From: Arthrobacter sp. cf158 | GTDB lineage: Bacteria > Actinomycetota > Actinomycetes > Actinomycetales > Micrococcaceae | Reading direction: 5' to 3' | Assembly: GCF_900106835.1 (NCBI RefSeq) | Contig: NZ_FNNR01000010.1 | Location: forward strand, 167,188 to 231,187 | DNA: 64,000 bases | In this document: piece after piece, positions 22,074-30,660 of the stretch | Layout of the letters: every line of letters begins with the position of its first letter | Numbering within the stretch: position 1 is the stretch's first letter | The notes under the pieces: model-generated | What the model saw: only the letters and a program-made list of their open reading frames with translations | What the model was told of the DNA's origin: nothing | Databases searched by the model: none | Program-made: the position numbers and the translations under genes

Positions 22074-22925
22074 TCAGGCGTACAACCCCTTCAGTAACTG
22101 CACCACCTGTTCGCACTCCCGGGGTGGCTCCTTCCTGGACCATGCCGCATAAACCCGCACGGGCGGGGCATCACGCACCGGCCTGTAGACGATGCCCCGC
22201 CGACGATATTGATGCGCTGTGGACTCAGCCGTGATCCCACGGGCCTTGCCGCTGCTGATCAGGTTCAGCCAATCGTCAACGTCATGGGTGGGAATCACGT
22301 CGCCAGGTCGCTCCGATTCGGGCCAGAGATCCAGCGTGGTGCTGCCGGTCCGCAGGTCCATGGCGACCGGCCGCTGGGCGATCCGTGCCAACGTCACCGA
22401 TCGTTTGTGGGCCAGGGGGTCGTCGGAGGACATGGAGCAGTACCGCTTCTCCTCACCGATGCGCACATGCTCGACGGCGGCAGACTCAGGCAGCCGGCGG
22501 AGGATGGCGAGGTCTGTGCTCCCATCGGCCAGACCCGCGGTGGGCGTATTGGAGCGAACCAGGTGCAGCTCAGTGGATGCGAAAGTGGCTGCCCACCGGC
22601 GCTGGAACTCGGCGGTGTGCTGACCCAGCGCGGACCAGGCATAGCCGATCCGGAGGCGTCCCGTGCCTGCCCTGGCTTCGCCCTCCAGGTCAGCCAACAG
22701 AGCCAGGATTCGCCGGGCCTTGGCGAGCACACCCTCACCGGACGGGGTAAGGCCCACACTCCGGGTGGTGCGTTCCACGAGCCTTGTCCCGAGGGACTGC
22801 TCCAGGGCTGCAATATTGCGTGACACGGCGGCTTGGGACATTCGGAGTTCGATGGCGGCATCGGTAAAGGTGCCCTCATCCACCACGGCTACCAAGCACC
22901 GTAACTGCCTCAATTCAACGTCCAT
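22074..22925 (-). CDS. LysR-family transcriptional regulator
   Basis: 283 aa from MDVELRQLRCL. This ATG has AGGA about eight bases upstream; in-frame starts up to 22976 exist. The N-terminal helix-turn-helix FTDAAIELRMSQAAVSRNIAALEQSLGTRLVERTTR is typical. The effector domain follows from about residue 90 (GRLRIGYAWSALG). It is divergent from the EamA transporter, which is the likely target. Confidence 0.88.
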   Translation of the reverse strand: MDVELRQLRCLVAVVDEGTFTDAAIELRMSQAAVSRNIAALEQSLGTRLVERTTRSVGLTPSGEGVLAKARRILALLADLEGEARAGTGRLRIGYAWSALGQHTAEFQRRWAATFASTELHLVRSNTPTAGLADGSTDLAILRRLPESAAVEHVRIGEEKRYCSMSSDDPLAHKRSVTLARIAQRPVAMDLRTGSTTLDLWPESERPGDVIPTHDVDDWLNLISSGKARGITAESTAHQYRRRGIVYRPVRDAPPVRVYAAWSRKEPPRECEQVVQLLKGLYA

Positions 22926-22987
22926 GAGGCCCATCCTATTCATGCGCCCAGCGTATAAATAGCGTTGTCCATGCATTTAGGGGATGC

Positions 22988-23953
22988 GTGGTGCAAGCGC
23001 AGAATCTCACCATGATCCAGACACGTGCAGCCGGCGCAAAGCCGTCCGGAAAGGCAGGCGGAGCTGCCACGCTCGTGGCCAGCGCACTTTCCAACCAGCT
23101 TGGTGCCGCGAGTGGTTCCCTTGCTTTCCCGGTCCTGGGGCCCGTTGGCGTGGTCGCCGTCCGCCAACTCATAGCCGCCGTCGTGCTCCTGCCGGTGGTC
23201 CGCCCGCGCCTGCGCGAACTGAGCTGGCCCCAATGGTGGCCGGTTCTTCTCCTCGCGCTGTCCTTCGGGACCATGAATCTGGCCCTGTACTCGTCCATTC
23301 AAAGGATTGGCCTTGGCTTGGCAGTGACCCTTGAGTTCCTTGGGCCCCTTGCTGTGGCACTGATCAGCTCGCGGCAGAAAAGCAGTGCGCTGTGTGCCAT
23401 GGCGGCAGCAGTCGGGGTGGTGGCCATTACGCAGCCGGAAGCCTCCATGGACTTTCCCGGCATTGGATTCGGGCTCATCGCGGCGTGCAGTTGGGCGGCT
23501 TATATCCTTCTCAACCGGACGGTCGGCCAAAGGATCCAGGGGATCGAGGGAACAGCAGCCGCAACGGGAGTGTCCGCCACGCTCTTCCTGCCGGTCGCCG
23601 TCGTGATTTTCATCAACCAGCCCGTGGACGGCTTTTCGGTTCTCTGTGCTGTGGGCGCCGGAATCCTGGCATCTGTGCTGCCCTACGTGGCTGATCTGAT
23701 GGCTCTGCGCAGGGTCCCGGCAAACCTGTTCGGTGTCCTCATGAGCATCAACCCGGTGTTCGCTGCGATCATCGGGGCGGTGGCCCTGCGCCAGGACCTT
23801 GCTGTGGGGCAGTGGGCCGGGATTGGGCTGATTGTTGCGGCGAACGCCACTGTCCTTTTGCTGGGCCGGAAGCGGGGGCGAGGCCGGAAGCGGGGGCCGG
23901 GCCGGGGGTGCGGGCCGGGAAGTCCGGGGCCACAGAACGGCGCCGGTAACTGA
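22988..23953 (+). CDS. EamA/RhtA-type drug/metabolite transporter
   Basis: 321 aa with ten hydrophobic helices arranged as two EamA repeats. Motifs such as RQLIAAVVLLPVVRPRLREL, YSSIQRIGLGLAVTLEFLGPLAVAL and MSINPVFAAIIGAVALRQ match RhtA-like exporters of amino acids or metabolites. Starts: GTG at 22988 or 22991 after AGGGG, or ATG at 23012. The last ~28 residues are an unusual Arg/Gly/Pro tail (GRKRGRGRKRGPGRG...) created by a tandem GC-rich duplication. It overlaps the 3' end of an antisense small gene. Confidence 0.85.
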   Translation: MVQAQNLTMIQTRAAGAKPSGKAGGAATLVASALSNQLGAASGSLAFPVLGPVGVVAVRQLIAAVVLLPVVRPRLRELSWPQWWPVLLLALSFGTMNLALYSSIQRIGLGLAVTLEFLGPLAVALISSRQKSSALCAMAAAVGVVAITQPEASMDFPGIGFGLIAACSWAAYILLNRTVGQRIQGIEGTAAATGVSATLFLPVAVVIFINQPVDGFSVLCAVGAGILASVLPYVADLMALRRVPANLFGVLMSINPVFAAIIGAVALRQDLAVGQWAGIGLIVAANATVLLLGRKRGRGRKRGPGRGCGPGSPGPQNGAGN

Positions 23954-24119
23954 CGCTCATCAGCGCGGCGAGCGGTGCCAACAGCAGGAGCAGGATCCCC
24001 GTACTTACCGCAGCGGCGCATGTCAGCACTACCAGTCCGCCCATGAACAGCAGGCGGATGTCCGGTACATCGGGTAACGACAAGACGGCGGTAGCGGCCA
24101 TTCCATGGGGTGACTTCAC
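23769..24119 (-). CDS. Small hypothetical membrane protein, antisense to the eamA 3' end
   Basis: 116 aa from a GTG with AGGAG five bases upstream. Residues ~25-55 (LLFMGGLVVLTCAAAVSTG... LLLLLAPLAALMSVSY) form one or two membrane helices, followed by an Arg-rich and Pro/Ala-rich cytoplasmic tail. The tail lies opposite the last ~185 bp of the EamA gene. The good ribosome binding site and the hydrophobic segment favour a real gene. Its long convergent overlap and low-complexity tail argue for caution, and a shorter real product is possible. Confidence 0.4.
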   Translation of the reverse strand: MKSPHGMAATAVLSLPDVPDIRLLFMGGLVVLTCAAAVSTGILLLLLAPLAALMSVSYRRRSVAPDFPARTPGPAPASGLAPASGPAKGQWRSPQQSAQSRPTAPQQGPGAGPPPR

Positions 24120-24151
24120 TTGTGCTCCTGCAGCGCATCCGGGGCTGATTT

Positions 24152-24199
24152 TTCCGGCTACTTATGAGTGGCCGGAACCCCGCAATAGTGTTGCGGGTT
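24152..24199. repeat. Two adjacent hairpins between convergently and tandemly placed genes
   Basis: TTCCGGC/GCCGGAA arms (24152-24158, 24171-24177) are followed by CCGCAA/TTGCGG arms (24180-24185, 24191-24196). They lie just beyond the stop of the DUF3592-like gene on the minus strand. Neither has a T tract on the reading strand after its stem, so terminator function is possible but not shown. Confidence 0.4.
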
Positions 24200-24214
24200 C
24201 AGGAGTCAGATTGA

Positions 24215-24931
24215 TCAGGGGCGGCGCAGGGGCATGTCCTTGGCCAATTTCACAACGATCTTCTGGTCGTTGCCAGGGTCCAGGGGGTCGTACCAGAGGG
24301 TTGTTTCCTGGCCGTCCACCACAGGCTCAGCGGCAGTTATCAGCAACGGGCGCTGCACCCAACGTTGAACCCCGCCCGCATCGTGGAACGTGAACGTCAC
24401 CGTGGTGAGGATCTTCGCACTGTCGCTGAACGAGAGGTACCCCTTGTCGCTGACCCTCGCGGATGTCATGGTGCCTGTGCTCATCACCGTTGCTTCCAGG
24501 TGGGCGATGGTCCTGCGTTTGTGGGCAGCCCAAACTCCCAGGACCGCCAGCAGCAGTGAAATCGCCAGGCATCCGGCCCCCACCCAGATCAGGGCGGTTG
24601 GATAGCCAAGCCCGACGGCGGCCGCTGCCACTCCCAGCGCGGCGCCCAGCCACGCCAGGGTTCCGCCAAGGGGCAGGCCGAGTTTGTTGTGCTTCATGGC
24701 CACTGCGGTCCAGGCGATGGAGCTCAGCACCAATATCGGAATGCTTGAGATGACGGCCACGAGGGGGAGTAGTGGTGGTTCGATGTCCTCAAACGCTTCC
24801 ACATGCGGCCAGCCGTAGCCCGCTGCCAATCCGCCGAGGAACTGGAAGGCCAGCGACACGACAATACTGATCGGTCCTGGGCGTTTGTTGGCACGCAGTC
24901 TCTTGAGGGCGATGGGGTCCACGGTGCTCAT
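24215..24931 (-). CDS. DUF3592-like membrane protein
   Basis: 238 aa from MSTVDPIALKRLRAN (ATG at 24931; a GTG two codons earlier is in frame). Four hydrophobic segments occupy roughly residues 22-150. They are followed by a soluble domain, AHLEATVMSTGTMTSARVSDKG ... TVTFTFHDAGGVQRWVQ ... VDGQETTLWYDPLDPGN. The pattern of a beta-domain ending in V-x-Y-x-P-x-x-P with a membrane anchor is that of DUF3592 proteins, which have no established function. No operon partner is visible. Confidence 0.7.
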   Translation of the reverse strand: MSTVDPIALKRLRANKRPGPISIVVSLAFQFLGGLAAGYGWPHVEAFEDIEPPLLPLVAVISSIPILVLSSIAWTAVAMKHNKLGLPLGGTLAWLGAALGVAAAAVGLGYPTALIWVGAGCLAISLLLAVLGVWAAHKRRTIAHLEATVMSTGTMTSARVSDKGYLSFSDSAKILTTVTFTFHDAGGVQRWVQRPLLITAAEPVVDGQETTLWYDPLDPGNDQKIVVKLAKDMPLRRP

Positions 24932-25301
24932 GGGCACATTAAACCGCGCGGATTTGCTCAGGCGTGGACGCGCTGCCCGAACTGGCGTGGTGTCTATCCC
25001 GGAGTCTGCGCACGAGGTCCGTGAAGTTTCTTTTTAAACTCCGCGTCACGTTTGCGCAGGTCAGAGCACATATCCAGTGCCCATGTCGTTGGACCGCTGA
25101 ATGCGCCCGTTGCCCTTTTCGGCCGTGTTGCAGCGCATCGACGACGTGACAGCGATGGGTGTGGCGGGTTCTGGGGCCCGCCCGGGGCGCCATCGCTGCG
25201 TAAACGGGCTAGTGCGGTCGGTCGTCTGAGTCGCGACCGACCGCACGATCCCGGGCACCGGACTCTGGTGAAACACAGAGAGGCAAACCTAGACTGACCG
25301 C
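24932..25301. other. Intergenic region with a perfect 13-bp hairpin
   Basis: I find no convincing gene in these 370 bases. The open frames lack ribosome binding sites and coding bias. The only structure is an inverted repeat at 25212-25246 with 13-bp perfect arms (GTGCGGTCGGTCG/CGACCGACCGCAC) and a 9-nt loop, without a T tract. Divergent promoters for the DUF3592-like gene and the lipoprotein gene are presumably here. Confidence 0.6.
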
Positions 25302-25682
25302 ATGGTGCAGACTCAGCCCCGCATGTTCCGCGTCGTCTCCCTTGCCTTCGTGACCTTGGCTTTCCTCGCCGGCTGTGCGGGCAGCGGGACCAGCCCGTTT
25401 GTTGGCGCCTGGGGTGAGCCCAACGATGCCAAAAAACCCTCTTTGGATCTCAAGTCCGACGGCAGCGCAACAGGAACGGACGGTTGCAACAGATTGATCG
25501 GCTCCTGGAAAGAGGACGGGAAGACCGTGAGTTTTAGCGGCTTTTCCTCGTCCCGAATGGCCTGCGAGGGTGTTGACACCTGGCTGTCCAACGCCGCAAC
25601 CGCAAGGATCCAGGAGGACGGCAAGCTGGCGGTGTTCGGTCAGGACGGAACCCAGCTTGGAACCCTTGGGTCCAGCAAATAG
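25302..25682 (+). CDS. META-domain (HslJ-like) lipoprotein
   Basis: 126 aa. A signal peptide ends in the lipobox LAGC near residue 25, so it is probably anchored to the outer face of the membrane. The rest is one META-like domain: SDGSATGTDGCNRLIGSWKEDG followed by FSSSRMACEGVDTWL. The GGCNR...MAC pattern is characteristic of HslJ/META proteins, some of which are linked to stress or antibiotic tolerance. Met at 25302 or 25323 may start translation. Confidence 0.85.
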   Translation: MVQTQPRMFRVVSLAFVTLAFLAGCAGSGTSPFVGAWGEPNDAKKPSLDLKSDGSATGTDGCNRLIGSWKEDGKTVSFSGFSSSRMACEGVDTWLSNAATARIQEDGKLAVFGQDGTQLGTLGSSK

Positions 25683-25720
25683 GTCATATCCTCCAGCCAC
25701 GGAATCTTCGGGGGTCAGCG

Positions 25721-26743
25721 GTGTTGGAATCGAACGTTGAAGGCGTGGAACAGTCGGTTTCCACGGGAACATTGCCGGAATGGGAACGTGTTGACTCGCT
25801 GGTGGTCGCCTCCCATGAGCGGAACCGTGCCTGCCGCGACGGCGCGGTAGCTGACTACATTCCGGTCCTGGCCAGGGCTGATCCGGAGCTGTTCGGACTC
25901 TGCGTGGTGGAAGTGGACGGGGGAGTGCATGTGGCTGGCCAGGCGGACGTGGAGTTCTCCATCCAATCCATCTCCAAGGCATTTGTCTATGCGCTGGTCT
26001 GTGAAGAGTACGGACATGCCGCGGTAGCTGACTTGGTGGGTGTGAACAACACGGGCCTGGCTTTCAACTCGGTGATGGCCATCGAACTCAACGACGGGCA
26101 CCCCATGAACCCCATGGTCAACGCCGGCGCCCTCGCCACCACGGCGCTGATGCCCGGGTCAACGCCGGACGAGCAATGGAAAGCTGTTCAGTCCGGCCTG
26201 TCAGCGTTCGCCGGGAGGGCCTTGGAAGTGGATGAGGAGGTCTACCAGTCGGAGGCCGCCACCAACACCCGGAACCGGGCCATCGCAGGCCTCCTGGAAA
26301 GCTACGGTCGAATCGACCGGCACCCGCAACAGGTAGTGGACGTCTACACCAGGCAATGCTCGCTGCGTGTCAGCGCCCGTGACCTTGCCCTGATGGGCGC
26401 AACCTTGGCCGATGGCGGCGTCAACCCGGTCACCGGCCAAAGGGTGGTTTCAGCCGATGTCTGCCGGGACACCCTGGCGGTGCTGGCAGCCAACGGGCTC
26501 TACGAACGGTCCGGTGAGTGGCTCTTTGAGATTGGGCTTCCCGGGAAGTCCGGTGTTTCCGGTGGATTGCTGACGGTCTCTCCGGGAAAGGCCGGAATCG
26601 GCGCCTTCTCTCCCCGGTTGGATCGGGCCGGCAACAGCGTCCGCGGGCAGCAGGCCACGGCTTACCTTTCCCGGGTGTTGGGCCTGAACATCTTCGCATC
26701 CCAAGCGTGTGCCCCGCAGGCAGGGCCCGCGGGGGCCCGCTAG
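25721..26743 (+). CDS. glsA: Glutaminase
   Basis: 340 aa. The beta-lactamase-fold glutaminase hydrolyses L-glutamine to glutamate and ammonia. The catalytic S-x-x-K is Ser83-Ile-Ser-Lys86 in FSIQSISKAF. Other family motifs are NPMVNAGALA, NRAIAGLLESYGRI and VYTRQCSLRVSARDLALMGATLADGGVNP near residue 205. PGKSGVSGGLLTVSPGKAGIG carries the K-S-G box. The C-terminal ~15 residues are Ala/Pro-rich. Start is GTG or the adjacent TTG. Confidence 0.95.
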   Translation: MLESNVEGVEQSVSTGTLPEWERVDSLVVASHERNRACRDGAVADYIPVLARADPELFGLCVVEVDGGVHVAGQADVEFSIQSISKAFVYALVCEEYGHAAVADLVGVNNTGLAFNSVMAIELNDGHPMNPMVNAGALATTALMPGSTPDEQWKAVQSGLSAFAGRALEVDEEVYQSEAATNTRNRAIAGLLESYGRIDRHPQQVVDVYTRQCSLRVSARDLALMGATLADGGVNPVTGQRVVSADVCRDTLAVLAANGLYERSGEWLFEIGLPGKSGVSGGLLTVSPGKAGIGAFSPRLDRAGNSVRGQQATAYLSRVLGLNIFASQACAPQAGPAGAR

Positions 26744-26769
26744 CACTGCGGTGCCGCCTGCCGGAGCTT

Positions 26770-27177
26770 CTACTTTGTGATCGCCCGCATGCTGTTGTTT
26801 CGCTTCTCATGGGTGAGCTCAGCCAAGCCGAGGGCTTCGAGCAGTGGCGGCATGTACATGCCGAACCTGCCCCGGTAGCCCTTCCTGAGGCCGTACCAAC
26901 CGCCCACGGGGTTGCTCTCGCTGCGGCCCCACGCTTCCACCGTTCCTTCGGCTGCGTCCTTGCCTTCGTCGGCGGCTCCCAGCGGAACCCAATCACCCTG
27001 CTCCACGAGCCAGGCATGCAGGTCTTCGATGGCGCGGAGCTGGTACAACAGTTTTGTGGACCCGACCTGGCACACGATGGCCGGGGGATCCGCGGCCTCA
27101 TCCCTATACATGGTGTAGTCGGAAGAGCCCGGTGGCGTGGTCAGCTGCCAGGGATCGTCTTTGGTTCCAGCGGCCAT
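26770..27177 (-). CDS. Conserved hypothetical actinobacterial protein
   Basis: 135 aa, soluble. It opens MAAGTKDDPWQLTTPPGSSD and continues YTMYRDEAADPPAIVCQVGSTKLLYQLRAIEDLHAWL. The PWxLKTPPG(T/S)SEY-x-MYRD pattern recurs in actinobacterial proteins of unknown function. The C-terminal half has GGWYGLRKGYRGRFGMYMPPLLE. No catalytic residues can be proposed. It lies 30 nt downstream of the MFS exporter gene, same strand, and is convergent with glsA. Confidence 0.75.
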   Translation of the reverse strand: MAAGTKDDPWQLTTPPGSSDYTMYRDEAADPPAIVCQVGSTKLLYQLRAIEDLHAWLVEQGDWVPLGAADEGKDAAEGTVEAWGRSESNPVGGWYGLRKGYRGRFGMYMPPLLEALGLAELTHEKRNNSMRAITK

Positions 27178-27207
27178 GGTTGTCTTCTTCCTGAAGTAGT
27201 GAACACG

Positions 27208-28581
27208 CTACACAGAGTCGGGCTGTGCGTCTGCAGATTCCGGGTCCTCGGCAGCCGATGTCAGCGGATTCCGGAGCTCGTCCGTCATCATGCGTGCGGC
27301 GAACAGCGCCACAAAGGCCATGATGGGGCACACCAGGCCGGCAATGAAGAAGATGAGCCAGATGGGAACCACCTCGGCAACCGGTCCGGCCAGGGCCATG
27401 GAAACCGGCATCAGTGCCAGCGAAACAAAGAAGTCCAGGCTGGATATCCGGCCGAGCAAATGCCGTGGGACGCGTCGTTGCAGGAGCGTTCCCCAGATGA
27501 CGACGCCGATGCCCTCGGTGACACCGAAGATCAGCATCGCGGCCGCGAGCATCCACACACTGTCCATGAAACCAATGGCGGCAACCGGCAGGCTCCCCAG
27601 GCCCCACGTCACCACCATCACCGTCAGGTAGCGCCGGGGCAGAGGGAAGGACGCCGTCGCCAGTGCAGCCAAGGCACTTCCGACGCCCATCACCGCCAGC
27701 AGGAAACCGAACATCCGCGAGTCCCCGCCCAACTGATCGCGGACGACGAAGGGGAGCAGCACCTCGATGGGGCCGATCAGGAACAGGACGGACAGGCATG
27801 CCCAGATCAAGGTCCACAGCAACCACGGGGTCCGGATGGTGTAGCTGAATCCTTCCCGAAGGTCCTTGAACAATGAGGACTTGGCCGGCACTCTGCTCGG
27901 AGTTTGAGATTCCAGTGCAGGAGTTTGAGTGTCCGGTGCTTGGGTGTCCGGTGCTTGGGTGTCCGGTTCCGCGGTGCCGGGGCCATTCGGTGCCTGACGG
28001 CTGAGCAGGTTCACAATCCCGAACGCCAGGAAGTGGCAAACGGCCACGCCGGCCACGGCATGCGCGGGGGACAGGATTGCCACCAGGATTCCCGCAATGG
28101 CGGGACCCGCAGCCTGCTGGAGGATCGGCCGCACCGTGCCCTCCAGGCCGTTCGCGGCCAAAAGGTCCTCTGCCGGCAGGATACGCGGAAGCATGGCCGA
28201 GTAGGCAGGGAAGAAGAACGCCTGCCCCACCCCCAGAACAAAAGCGCCGATGGCCAAGTGCCAGAGTTGAAGGACGTTGAGCATTGCCAGCAGCGTGATG
28301 GTGCCAATGACTGCCAGGTTGGCACCTTCCACGGCGATGATCAGGAGCCGTTGCGGGAAGCGATCGGCCGCGATGCCGCCCGCAAGCACGAACCCCACCA
28401 GGCCCACACTGGCCGCGGTGGCTACCAGGGACAACTCCAAAGGGCCGCCGCCGAGGTGGATCACCTCATAGACCATCGCCACGGCCCACATGCCGGATCC
28501 GAAGATCGAGATGGACAGCGCGGATATCAGCACCCGGAATTCACGGTGCGCAAAAGGACGCAGCGCCCTCAAAGCGGCCAT
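27208..28581 (-). CDS. MFS transporter, DHA3/EntS-like exporter
   Basis: 457 aa with twelve hydrophobic segments. It opens with FAHREFRVLISALSISIFGSGMW, the usual start of DHA3-type exporters. Other motifs are GGIAADRFPQRLLI in loop 2-3 and RILPAEDLLAANGLEGTVR. The central cytoplasmic loop (about residues 203-225) contains a fivefold pentapeptide-like run PDTQAPDTQAPDTQTP. The substrate is unknown; relatives export macrolides or siderophores. The 135-aa hypothetical gene follows in the same direction. Confidence 0.85.
   Translation of the reverse strand: MAALRALRPFAHREFRVLISALSISIFGSGMWAVAMVYEVIHLGGGPLELSLVATAASVGLVGFVLAGGIAADRFPQRLLIIAVEGANLAVIGTITLLAMLNVLQLWHLAIGAFVLGVGQAFFFPAYSAMLPRILPAEDLLAANGLEGTVRPILQQAAGPAIAGILVAILSPAHAVAGVAVCHFLAFGIVNLLSRQAPNGPGTAEPDTQAPDTQAPDTQTPALESQTPSRVPAKSSLFKDLREGFSYTIRTPWLLWTLIWACLSVLFLIGPIEVLLPFVVRDQLGGDSRMFGFLLAVMGVGSALAALATASFPLPRRYLTVMVVTWGLGSLPVAAIGFMDSVWMLAAAMLIFGVTEGIGVVIWGTLLQRRVPRHLLGRISSLDFFVSLALMPVSMALAGPVAEVVPIWLIFFIAGLVCPIMAFVALFAARMMTDELRNPLTSAAEDPESADAQPDSV
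27929..27970. repeat. 15-bp tandem repeat in the MFS central loop
   Basis: Two exact 15-bp units (27929-27943, 27944-27958) and a third partial unit. They encode PDTQA repeats on the minus strand. In-frame, in a loop that tolerates length change. Confidence 0.85.
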
Positions 28582-28675
28582 TTCACTAGCCTAAGCCTGG
28601 CCGTGGACGCTGTGGAGGGGTGCCTATGGTGGAGGCCGCACGGGCCACCGTAGCGGGGTGCGGGAGGAAGCTACG

Positions 28676-28840
28676 TCATGAAGCGCCCGACGGCGGGGCG
28701 TCGTCGTCGATGTCCGGGCCTTCCGCCGGGTCCTGGCTGTGAATGCCGGTATCGTGTGAAACCCAGCCTTCCGTTTCACCCTCCGCAGGAGCGTCGGTAT
28801 GGTGCCGGATGACATGCTCGTTCTTGTCTGTGGCCTTCAT
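28676..28840 (-). CDS. Small acidic hypothetical protein
   Basis: 54 aa, beginning MKATDKNEHVIRHHTDAP and ending DIDDDAPPSGAS. AGGAAG lies about eight bases upstream of the ATG. The product is strongly acidic and probably disordered, without membrane segments. It lies between the divergent MFS exporter and the EcsC-like gene. Function unknown. The other ~290 bases of this intergenic stretch hold no further gene that I can support. Confidence 0.5.
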   Translation of the reverse strand: MKATDKNEHVIRHHTDAPAEGETEGWVSHDTGIHSQDPAEGPDIDDDAPPSGAS

Positions 28841-29039
28841 GACGGATACTTCCTGTCCTTGCTGGACTGCTTCCGTGAGTGCCTCCCAGTCTACGCCGCA
28901 GGTGTGCCGTTGTGAGGTCCGCCCTGCGCGGAATACTGTCCACATAAGGCGAAGTGAGGGCGTCGCACCACAAGCGTGTGACATAGTCTGAACCCAGCAG
29001 TTCCCCCGTTTTAGACCCCGCTGCCAAGGAGAGGTGAAG

Positions 29040-29876
29040 ATGCCCAAGCGCCCCAACCCTGCGGTGAAAATCGCCCAGGAAACAGCCCACAATGCTGTGT
29101 TTGATGAGCAAGGCAACACCAAGCCAGGCGTACACAACGTGCTGCTGAAAGCAGTGGAGGTCCAGCGACCCCTGGTCCTGGCCAATCTGCGAAGACTCCA
29201 ACGACGCCACCCCAACGACTCCCCGGCGCAGCTTGCCGCCAAACTTGAACGCCACTACCTGCTGGCCATCTCCGGAGGGGGCGCTGCAGTGGGTGCTACT
29301 GCGGTCGTACCTGGCATCGGAACCGCAGCATCGCTGGGACTGTCCGCGCTGGCGACCGTCGGTTTCCTGGAAACCACCGCACTGTACGCGTCATCCTTGG
29401 CGGAGCTTCACGGCATCAGGCTCACCGATCCCGTGCGCGCACAGACCATGGTCATGGCCATCATGCTGGGTGAGGAAGGCACGTCCATGTTGGGCGCGCT
29501 GAGCGGTCAGTCGTTGGGACGCGGCAAAGGCGTGACCAACGCCTGGGGCAGGACCCTCACCAAGAAGATCCCAGGCAGCGGCTTTGGCGTCATCCGGGAC
29601 TCCATCCAACGTGCGTTCTTGAAGAACCTCGTGAAGCGGCAAGGTTCTGCGTTCCTTGGCCGCGCCCTGCCGTTCGGTGTAGGCGCCGTGGTGGGTGGTG
29701 CCGGCAACCTGATGATGGGCCGGGCGGTCGTTTCCACGGCGAAGGAGGCATTCGGCCCGCTGCCGGACACTGTTCCGGGCGAACTGCTCCCCAACGCACC
29801 ACATAACGTTGTCGCTCCCGAGGCGACACCCGACAACCTGACGCTGGAAGGTGGCAACAGTGGATCTGAACGCTGA
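29040..29876 (+). CDS. EcsC-like conserved protein
   Basis: 278 aa from the ATG at 29040, with AAGGAG about 8 nt upstream. A charged N-terminal region (VQRPLVLANLRRLQRRHPNDSPAQLAAKLERHYLLAISGGGAAVGATAVVPG, split here by hydrophobic Gly/Ala stretches) is followed by two amphipathic or membrane-associated Gly/Ala segments, near residues 75-110 and 215-235. The arrangement GGxAGxxxxxPGxGTAxxLxLxxAxxxxxLE resembles EcsC-family proteins of unclear function. Its 3' end overlaps the pxpA start by 17 nt. Confidence 0.6.
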   Translation: MPKRPNPAVKIAQETAHNAVFDEQGNTKPGVHNVLLKAVEVQRPLVLANLRRLQRRHPNDSPAQLAAKLERHYLLAISGGGAAVGATAVVPGIGTAASLGLSALATVGFLETTALYASSLAELHGIRLTDPVRAQTMVMAIMLGEEGTSMLGALSGQSLGRGKGVTNAWGRTLTKKIPGSGFGVIRDSIQRAFLKNLVKRQGSAFLGRALPFGVGAVVGGAGNLMMGRAVVSTAKEAFGPLPDTVPGELLPNAPHNVVAPEATPDNLTLEGGNSGSER

Positions 29877-30609
29877 TCTGGGGGAGTCCTTCGGCTCCTG
29901 GACTATGGGGGACGATGCTTCCATGTTCGGCATCGTCAGCAGCGCAAACGTGGCCTGCGGATTCCATGCCGGAGATCCCCTCACCATGCTGGACAGCTGC
30001 CGGGCCGCGTTCGAACTGGATGTCCGTGTGGGGGCGCACGTGGGTTACCGGGATTTGGCAGGCTTCGGCCGGCGTTCCCTGGACATGACGTTCGACGAGC
30101 TTTTTGGGGACGTGCTCTACCAACTGGGCGCTCTTGATGGCATGGCCCACGCGGTGGGAGCGTCCGTGGACTACGTGAAGCCGCACGGCGCCCTCTACAA
30201 CAGGATTGTCCGTGACGCCGAGCAGGCCGAGGCCGTTGTTGCGGCGGTCCACGCCTACGATCCTGGGCTCCCTGTGCTCGGCCTGCCGGGTTCGGAGTGG
30301 TTGCGGCTGGCAGAGGAATCCGGACATCCAGTGTTCCGGGAAGCTTTCGTGGACAGGGCCTACCTACCCGACGGCACGCTGGTTCCCCGGACGCAGGAAG
30401 GCTCCGTGCTGCACGATCCCGCTGCAGTGGTGGCCCAGGCCGTCCGGCTGGCAACGCGCAAGGAAGTGCTGGCCATCGATGGATCAATTGTTCCCGTTCA
30501 GGCTGACTCCCTGTGCATCCACGGCGATACCCCGGGTGCGGTGGACATGGCGGCGGCCGTCAAGGAGGGCCTGGAACAGGCCGGCGTGCAAATTGAGGCA
30601 TTCGCGTAG
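29860..30609 (+). CDS. pxpA: 5-oxoprolinase subunit A (LamB/YcsF family)
   Basis: 249 aa from GTG 29860, giving MDLNADLGESFGSW. GTG 29851 is an in-frame alternative. GGAAG lies about nine bases upstream. PxpA carries VSSANVACGFHAGDPLTM near residue 28 and VGAHVGYRDLAGFGRR near 60. GASVDYVKPHGALYNRIV is near residue 105 and EAFVDRAYLPDGTLVPR near 160. With PxpB and PxpC it forms the bacterial ATP-dependent 5-oxoprolinase that returns pyroglutamate to glutamate. pxpC is next, but no pxpB is in the window. Confidence 0.93.
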   Translation: MDLNADLGESFGSWTMGDDASMFGIVSSANVACGFHAGDPLTMLDSCRAAFELDVRVGAHVGYRDLAGFGRRSLDMTFDELFGDVLYQLGALDGMAHAVGASVDYVKPHGALYNRIVRDAEQAEAVVAAVHAYDPGLPVLGLPGSEWLRLAEESGHPVFREAFVDRAYLPDGTLVPRTQEGSVLHDPAAVVAQAVRLATRKEVLAIDGSIVPVQADSLCIHGDTPGAVDMAAAVKEGLEQAGVQIEAFA

Positions 30610-30660
30610 CGTCGTGAGCAGATCAGTGGTGGGACGCAGTTCTTTGTAGAGGAGTTCCTA

